Assembly (NCBI RefSeq): GCF_011799805.1
Contig: NZ_WXUB01000001.1
Location: 806,001-870,000, forward strand
DNA: 64,000 bases
Direction of reading: 5' to 3'
DNA from: Maribellus sediminis
GTDB lineage: Bacteria > Bacteroidota > Bacteroidia > Bacteroidales > Prolixibacteraceae
Of the stretch, positions 60,298 to 64,000 are shown piece after piece; positions within the stretch are counted from its first letter, which is position 1, and every line of letters begins with the position of its first letter. A model generated the notes under the pieces. That model made no database searches. It saw only the letters and a program-made list of their open reading frames with translations, and had not been told where the DNA came from. Both the position numbers and the translations under genes were made by a program.

Positions 60298-62049
60298 TTA
60301 GTCAACGATTGCCTTGAATTTAGGATCGTTGAAATATTTTGCAAATTCCATGTCAACTTTAGCTGCTTCTTTCAGTTCTGGTTTGATGTCGCAGGCAGCC
60401 TTCAGGCTGTCGAAAAGCAATGCTTCTTTAGCAGTGCGGGCACCAACAACAGCTTTCAGGTATTCAGCCATCCAGCAATTTGGTATTTCGCAAGCTTCCA
60501 GATCTTTTAAAGCACCGTTGTTGTCGCCGGCTAAAATTTTAGCAAGACCGGTGTTCGGATCCTGGTATTTTCCGTAGTAACGAACTGCTTTGTCGTATTC
60601 AGCTTTTTTCACGCTAACGATTCCCAGGTTGTAATTAACCTCGTCGCCGCTTCCGGCTGCTGCACCAAACAGTGTTTCTGCTTTTGCAACATCACCTTCA
60701 GTTAATGCAATGGCACCCAGGTTATTTTTGATAACCGGCTCGTTGTTTTTTAGCGTTTCAGCTTTTTCGAAATAAGGTTTTGCATCGGCATATTTCATTT
60801 GGCTGGCCAGCACATAACCTACGTTGTTTGGTCCACGCCAGTCGTTAGGGTAAGCTTTTACGAATGATTCGTAAACTTCTTTCTGATCGGCTTTGTCGGC
60901 AAACAAAGTAGCAGCGTAAAGCAATTCTGCAGGATTTAATGAAGCGGGATTAGCTTTGGCAGCAGCTTTCAGTTCTTCGTCGGTTTTACCAATCAAATCA
61001 ACGCTGGTAACCAATTTTGCACGACGCAACTGAGGAAGGATCTCTTCAGCAACTTCGGTGAAAGTTTCACTCAGGTTACGGATTTCACGCTCACGAACTT
61101 CAGGATCGTTGTACATTGAAAGTACGCGGAGAATAAGTTCTTTATCCTGAATATTCGATTGTTCCATTTTTTCTTTGAACCCGTCCCAGTCTTCAGGAGT
61201 GTATTTTGTTTTCAGTTCGATATCAACGCCGGCTTCTTTCAGTTTTTTAGCTAAAAACTCTGATGAAGTGCTTTTACGTGCAGCAGCCAGTTCAGTGTTG
61301 AAATCAATGGTACCGTCAGGTGAAGCATAAGCCGAAACTTCAACATCTTTCAGGTCGATTCTTTCGTCTTCGTTTGCTTTTTTAGTATAATCTTCAAGCG
61401 CTTTTACTTCGCTTTTTTCGGTTTCGTCTCTTCTTAGGTTCGAACGGTTGATCAGGTATTTGATGTCAGCCATTTGCTCATCAGGAACAACACGTTGGAA
61501 AGCATCGATATTCGGATCGTATTTGCCCGAATTGTTGGCTTCGCGGGTAACACCCAAAATGGCTTTTGGTACCACTGCTACTCTTTCGCTGGTTGCAAGT
61601 ACACCGTCGGCAATTTTGATTGGCGAGAAATCAACTGATTTTTTGCCTTGTGAAGCAGTAATGTTTACATACAATTCCGATTTAGCCATTGCTTTGTTGT
61701 AAGCAACTGCATCTTTGTAAGTAACGTTACCACCGCTGTTGGCAATAACTTTGTTGTTTGCCTGAACACTTTCGCCCTGAACAGTTACAGGTTGAAATTC
61801 AGTTTCTCCTTCAGCGTATTTCAATACCGGGGTAGCTGTCAGAGTAACTTTTTTATGGAAATATTTTGAGGGAAATCTTCCGGTAATTGCCACATCAACT
61901 TCGCTTGCATGCGCTTCAAGTACTTCCGGAGTAACCTTGAAATTAATTTGATCGGCATTCTTCTTCATTTTATTAAGCCCTGAACAGCTCGACAACACCA
62001 CAGCCACAGCAACGATCAGTGCAAAAGGTTTAAAGTTGATCCTTTTCAT
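60298..62049 (-). CDS. OmpA-like/TPR lipoprotein
   Basis: A 583-residue lipoprotein with lipobox Cys22 (LSSC). Residues about 36-170 are beta-rich. A central segment (about 235-300) with VSAYASPDGTIDFNTELAAARKS resembles the OmpA C-terminal domain (GYASPEG and following RA helix), which binds peptidoglycan. The C-terminal half is tetratricopeptide-like (about 400-560), with NVGYVLASQMKYADAKPYF and NLGAIALTEGDVAKAETLF. It likely links the outer membrane to the cell wall and scaffolds partners. Strong terminator and preferred codons suggest high expression. A -7 box TATTTTTG sits 49 bp upstream of the ATG. Confidence 0.85.
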   Translation of the reverse strand: MKRINFKPFALIVAVAVVLSSCSGLNKMKKNADQINFKVTPEVLEAHASEVDVAITGRFPSKYFHKKVTLTATPVLKYAEGETEFQPVTVQGESVQANNKVIANSGGNVTYKDAVAYNKAMAKSELYVNITASQGKKSVDFSPIKIADGVLATSERVAVVPKAILGVTREANNSGKYDPNIDAFQRVVPDEQMADIKYLINRSNLRRDETEKSEVKALEDYTKKANEDERIDLKDVEVSAYASPDGTIDFNTELAAARKSTSSEFLAKKLKEAGVDIELKTKYTPEDWDGFKEKMEQSNIQDKELILRVLSMYNDPEVREREIRNLSETFTEVAEEILPQLRRAKLVTSVDLIGKTDEELKAAAKANPASLNPAELLYAATLFADKADQKEVYESFVKAYPNDWRGPNNVGYVLASQMKYADAKPYFEKAETLKNNEPVIKNNLGAIALTEGDVAKAETLFGAAAGSGDEVNYNLGIVSVKKAEYDKAVRYYGKYQDPNTGLAKILAGDNNGALKDLEACEIPNCWMAEYLKAVVGARTAKEALLFDSLKAACDIKPELKEAAKVDMEFAKYFNDPKFKAIVD

Positions 62050-62097
62050 AACAGACTAAAAATTAATAAGAGTTTAAAATTCTACGAAATCAGTCCA

Positions 62098-62105
62098 CAA
62101 AAATA
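62098..62105 (-). promoter_or_regulatory. -7 element upstream of the OmpA/TPR gene
   Basis: Minus-strand TATTTTTG, with a TTTC (near TTTG) 18 bases upstream, 49 bp before the ATG. Confidence 0.4.
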
Positions 62106-62146
62106 TAAAGCTTTTTAAGATATGAAAGCTGCTAAGCAGGTTTTTA

Positions 62147-62776
62147 TCACAATATTAGACGGTTTATCCCCAATTCATATTTTTGGTCGAAAATGGCCGT
62201 TTTAAGAAGCTGATATTCATCATGATTTTGCACAAAATCGATGTTGTTGATATCGATGATCAGCACCGGGAACGGGTGTTTCTGTTTCAAAAAACTGAAA
62301 TAACCTTTTTCTATTTTCGAAAGGTATTCTGATGTAATGTGCTTTTCGTAATCGCGACCTCTGCTTGCGATGTTTTTCATCAGGCGGTTCACATCGGCAT
62401 GGAGGTAAACATAGAGGTCGGGTTTGGGCATCGACTCCGAAACCATATCGAAAATTTGCCGAAACAAATGGTACTCATTGCCCTGCAGAGTGTTCTGAGC
62501 AAAAATGGCAGTTTTCGAGAAGTAGTAATCCGATATCAAAAAAGAATGAAAAAGGTCGAGGTTCAGAATCTCTTTTTTGATCTGTCTGTACCGGTCGGCC
62601 AGAAAAGATAATTCAAGTGGGAAAGAGTAGCGTTCCTGGTTTTCGTAAAACTTCGGAAGAAAAGGATTGTCGGCAAATTGTTCCAACACCAACTTGGCAT
62701 TGAATTCCTCAGCCACCATTCCCGACAAGGTCGTTTTCCCGGCTCCAATATTTCCTTCGATTACCAAAAATTGCAT
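62147..62776 (-). CDS. Deoxynucleoside kinase
   Basis: A 209-residue kinase that phosphorylates deoxynucleosides (dAdo/dGuo/dCyd type) for salvage. The P-loop GNIGAGKTT is at residues 8-16. The lid region and ERS-like site are represented by IASRGRDYEKHI (about 137-148), and the YLHADVNRLMKNI segment gives the DR-type nucleotide-base contact. Length matches the dNK/dGK family. It starts 76 bp or so upstream of nothing else on the strand and is probably monocistronic. Base preference cannot be read here. Confidence 0.9.
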   Translation of the reverse strand: MQFLVIEGNIGAGKTTLSGMVAEEFNAKLVLEQFADNPFLPKFYENQERYSFPLELSFLADRYRQIKKEILNLDLFHSFLISDYYFSKTAIFAQNTLQGNEYHLFRQIFDMVSESMPKPDLYVYLHADVNRLMKNIASRGRDYEKHITSEYLSKIEKGYFSFLKQKHPFPVLIIDINNIDFVQNHDEYQLLKTAIFDQKYELGINRLIL

Positions 62777-62903
62777 GTGTTCTTTGCGTTTTCTTAAAGA
62801 ATTAAGTTATTAAATGCAAATACGTTAACTAGCTGTCTGATATAGAATAATAACGTTTGATATATATGAAAATACATGTCACTTTGCTTTGAATACTCAC
62901 CCT

Positions 62904-62948
62904 GATCGTGTCTTCGACACAATCGTCCCTCTCTTCATGCAGAGAGGG
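62904..62948. repeat. Double-hairpin intergenic element
   Basis: Two hairpins sit side by side: GATCGTGTC/GACACAATC (62904-62924, one mismatch, 3-base loop) and CCCTCTCT/AGAGAGGG (62927-62948, 6-base loop). It looks like a REP-type element rather than a terminator, since no T run follows on either strand. The rest of the 62777-63072 gap is AT-rich with no ORF. Confidence 0.6.
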
Positions 62949-63072
62949 AGAAGAGGGAGAGTCAAAGAATATACATGTATAAATAATCTATCAAATTTTA
63001 AATTTAGCTTCTGACAGTTTGAATTTCAAAAATAACGGCTTTTAGCGATTCATCCCCGAAATGTTGAAAACT

Positions 63073-63555
63073 CTACATCAGTTTATTGTCGTTTCTTACT
63101 TTTTTGTCTTTAAAATTTCCTGCGAAGTAGGCGACGACTAATCCGATAGAAATTCCGATAGCAAACATTTCGAGCTTGTGCAGCGGTTGAAGTTTCATGA
63201 AAAGTAAACCGAGTGCTGTACCTGCAATGGCTCCGTATAAGGCGTAAATATAACTGTAATAATATGGGGCATAAAAACCATGCTCTTTTCGCATATGGCT
63301 CGAAAGGCGGCTAATCAGACGATCGTATTCGCGGCGCTTTCTACCGGGAACATCCACTGCCACATCAATGCTTTCAACCACCTCGGCAATGTCGATCATT
63401 TCTTTTTTACAGGAGGGACAGGAAGTTGAAAATTCATCAACGCGCTCTATGTTTCGCTTAAATTCTTTTATTCTGAAAAAGATGATGTCTTTATCGCGTG
63501 CGCTTTCCAGTTTGCTGTCAATTTTTGCAGTAATTTCTTCCGACCAGTTTCCCAT
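63073..63555 (-). CDS. Membrane protein with a zinc-ribbon-like pair and two helices
   Basis: A 160-residue protein of unknown function. A soluble, charged N-terminal half (residues 1-95) has a CPSC pair (46-49) and HMRKEHGF (His 87, His 91), which could bind zinc. Two transmembrane helices follow at about 103-121 and 129-147. The short C-terminus KDKKVRNDNKLM is basic. I recognise no named family. It is monocistronic. Confidence 0.7.
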   Translation of the reverse strand: MGNWSEEITAKIDSKLESARDKDIIFFRIKEFKRNIERVDEFSTSCPSCKKEMIDIAEVVESIDVAVDVPGRKRREYDRLISRLSSHMRKEHGFYAPYYYSYIYALYGAIAGTALGLLFMKLQPLHKLEMFAIGISIGLVVAYFAGNFKDKKVRNDNKLM

Positions 63556-63599
63556 GATTGCAATTTTGATGCGAAGTTAATGAAAGGAGAGAAATGAGT

Positions 63600-63910
63600 T
63601 TAAAGTTTAGGGTTTAAAGTTCAGAGTAGTCTCAGTTTTCAGTCGCAGTCGGCAGTCACAGTTTTCAGTCTCAGTCTCAGTGAGCAGATATGATTATTGA
63701 ACTACAATTTTTCAATTCAACAATTTTTCAATTTAGCAGTTTAACATTGAAGCATTCCCGCATTTAAGCAATAAAGCATTTCCTTTAGCCCTTCAATCCA
63801 TCAGTCCTTCAATGTTCAAGTAGGCAATTGGCATTATACAGTTGGCAGTCTCAGTGAACAGTTTTGTTTGTTAAACTACAATTTTTCAATTTAACAATCT
63901 TCCAATTCTT
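63600..63910. repeat. Mosaic intergenic repeat, family A, inverted copy
   Basis: Reverse complements of the phrases at 6575-7035 occur in reverse order: CAATTTAGCAGTTTAACATT, GCATTCCCGCATTTAAGC, CCATCAGTCCTTCAATG, AGGCAATTGGCATTATACAG, and CAGTCTCAG strings. It fills most of the 63556-63970 gap. Confidence 0.8.
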
Positions 63911-63914
63911 CCAT

Positions 63915-63943
63915 AAAAAACGCCCCACCAACTGGCAGAGCGT
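63915..63943 (-). terminator. Terminator of the partial gene at the right edge
   Basis: Minus strand: ACGCTCTGCC, loop AGTT, GGTGGGGCGT (10 bp with G-T pairs), then TTTTTTA. It lies 28 bp past the partial gene stop. Confidence 0.7.
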
Positions 63944-63970
63944 TTTATATGTTTTTGAAAATCAATTCAA

Positions 63971-64000
63971 TTAATCGTTGTCGCGACGCGGACGGAAGTC
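63971..64000 (-). CDS. C-terminal end of an unidentified protein (partial)
   Basis: The minus strand reads DFRPRRDND then TAA, ending at 63971, before a terminator. The basic, Arg/Asp-rich tail is common in RNA-binding proteins such as DEAD-box helicases, but nine residues cannot support a family name. The rest lies beyond the window. Confidence 0.5.
   Translation of the reverse strand, partial: DFRPRRDND

Overview
The window reads as chromosomal DNA of a Bacteroidota bacterium, most likely a marine member of the Marinilabiliales/Prolixibacteraceae type; the family placement is inference. The signs are several promoters of the Bacteroidota form (TTG/TTTG, a 17-23 base spacer, TAnnTTTG), few Shine-Dalgarno sites, SusC-style TonB receptors with an N-terminal carboxypeptidase-like domain, a type IX secretion (T9SS) sorting tail, a GH29 fucosidase paired with a sulfatase, and many lipoproteins. 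Both edges cut genes: ftsZ at the left and an unidentified minus-strand gene at the right.

Layout. 1-9.2 kb is housekeeping: ftsZ, yqeY, cyclophilin, an exported methyltransferase, an APC permease, plsC, tRNA-Cys, folB and glnS, with a candidate small RNA near 3.1 kb and mosaic repeats at 6.6-7.0 kb. 9.4-12.4 kb is a four-gene envelope-stress-like set (two small membrane/LiaF-like proteins, a LytS-type kinase and a LytTR regulator). 12.6-20.6 kb holds a large BNR/sortilin-like exported protein, a 38-aa membrane peptide, and a BlaI/M56 sensor pair whose protease carries an unusual chain of ExbD-like domains. 20.7-29.5 kb is mostly minus strand: two TonB receptors, a cyclophilin lipoprotein, an AlkA-type glycosylase and glutamate dehydrogenase. 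29.7-30.6 kb is a REP-associated tyrosine transposase (RAYT) between two hairpins. 30.6-40.3 kb has leuS, an AraC/cysteine-dioxygenase/DsrE cluster, a PAS histidine kinase, a YitT protein and an M23 lipoprotein.

The standout is 40.4-50.1 kb: six same-strand, tightly packed genes. They encode a histidine-rich membrane protein (cytochrome-b-like), a flavoprotein with a modified two-cluster ferredoxin domain, a 20-haem and a 46-haem c-type cytochrome, an outer-membrane beta-barrel and an OB-fold-like lipoprotein. I read this as a candidate porin-cytochrome conduit carrying electrons between NAD(P)H or quinol and the cell surface. The 46-haem protein is built partly from 429-bp tandem repeats, so its haem number can change by recombination.

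50.1-57.6 kb carries a small membrane protein behind a palindrome, the fucosidase/sulfatase pair, an AT-rich cassette with an outer-membrane protein and a T9SS cargo gene broken by an in-frame TGA (bounded by identical terminator hairpins), and an M20 peptidase. 57.6-64 kb alternates genes (DUF885 lipoprotein, OmpA/TPR lipoprotein, deoxynucleoside kinase, a zinc-ribbon-like membrane protein) with two families of intergenic repeats, one of which flanks the DUF885 gene as direct copies.
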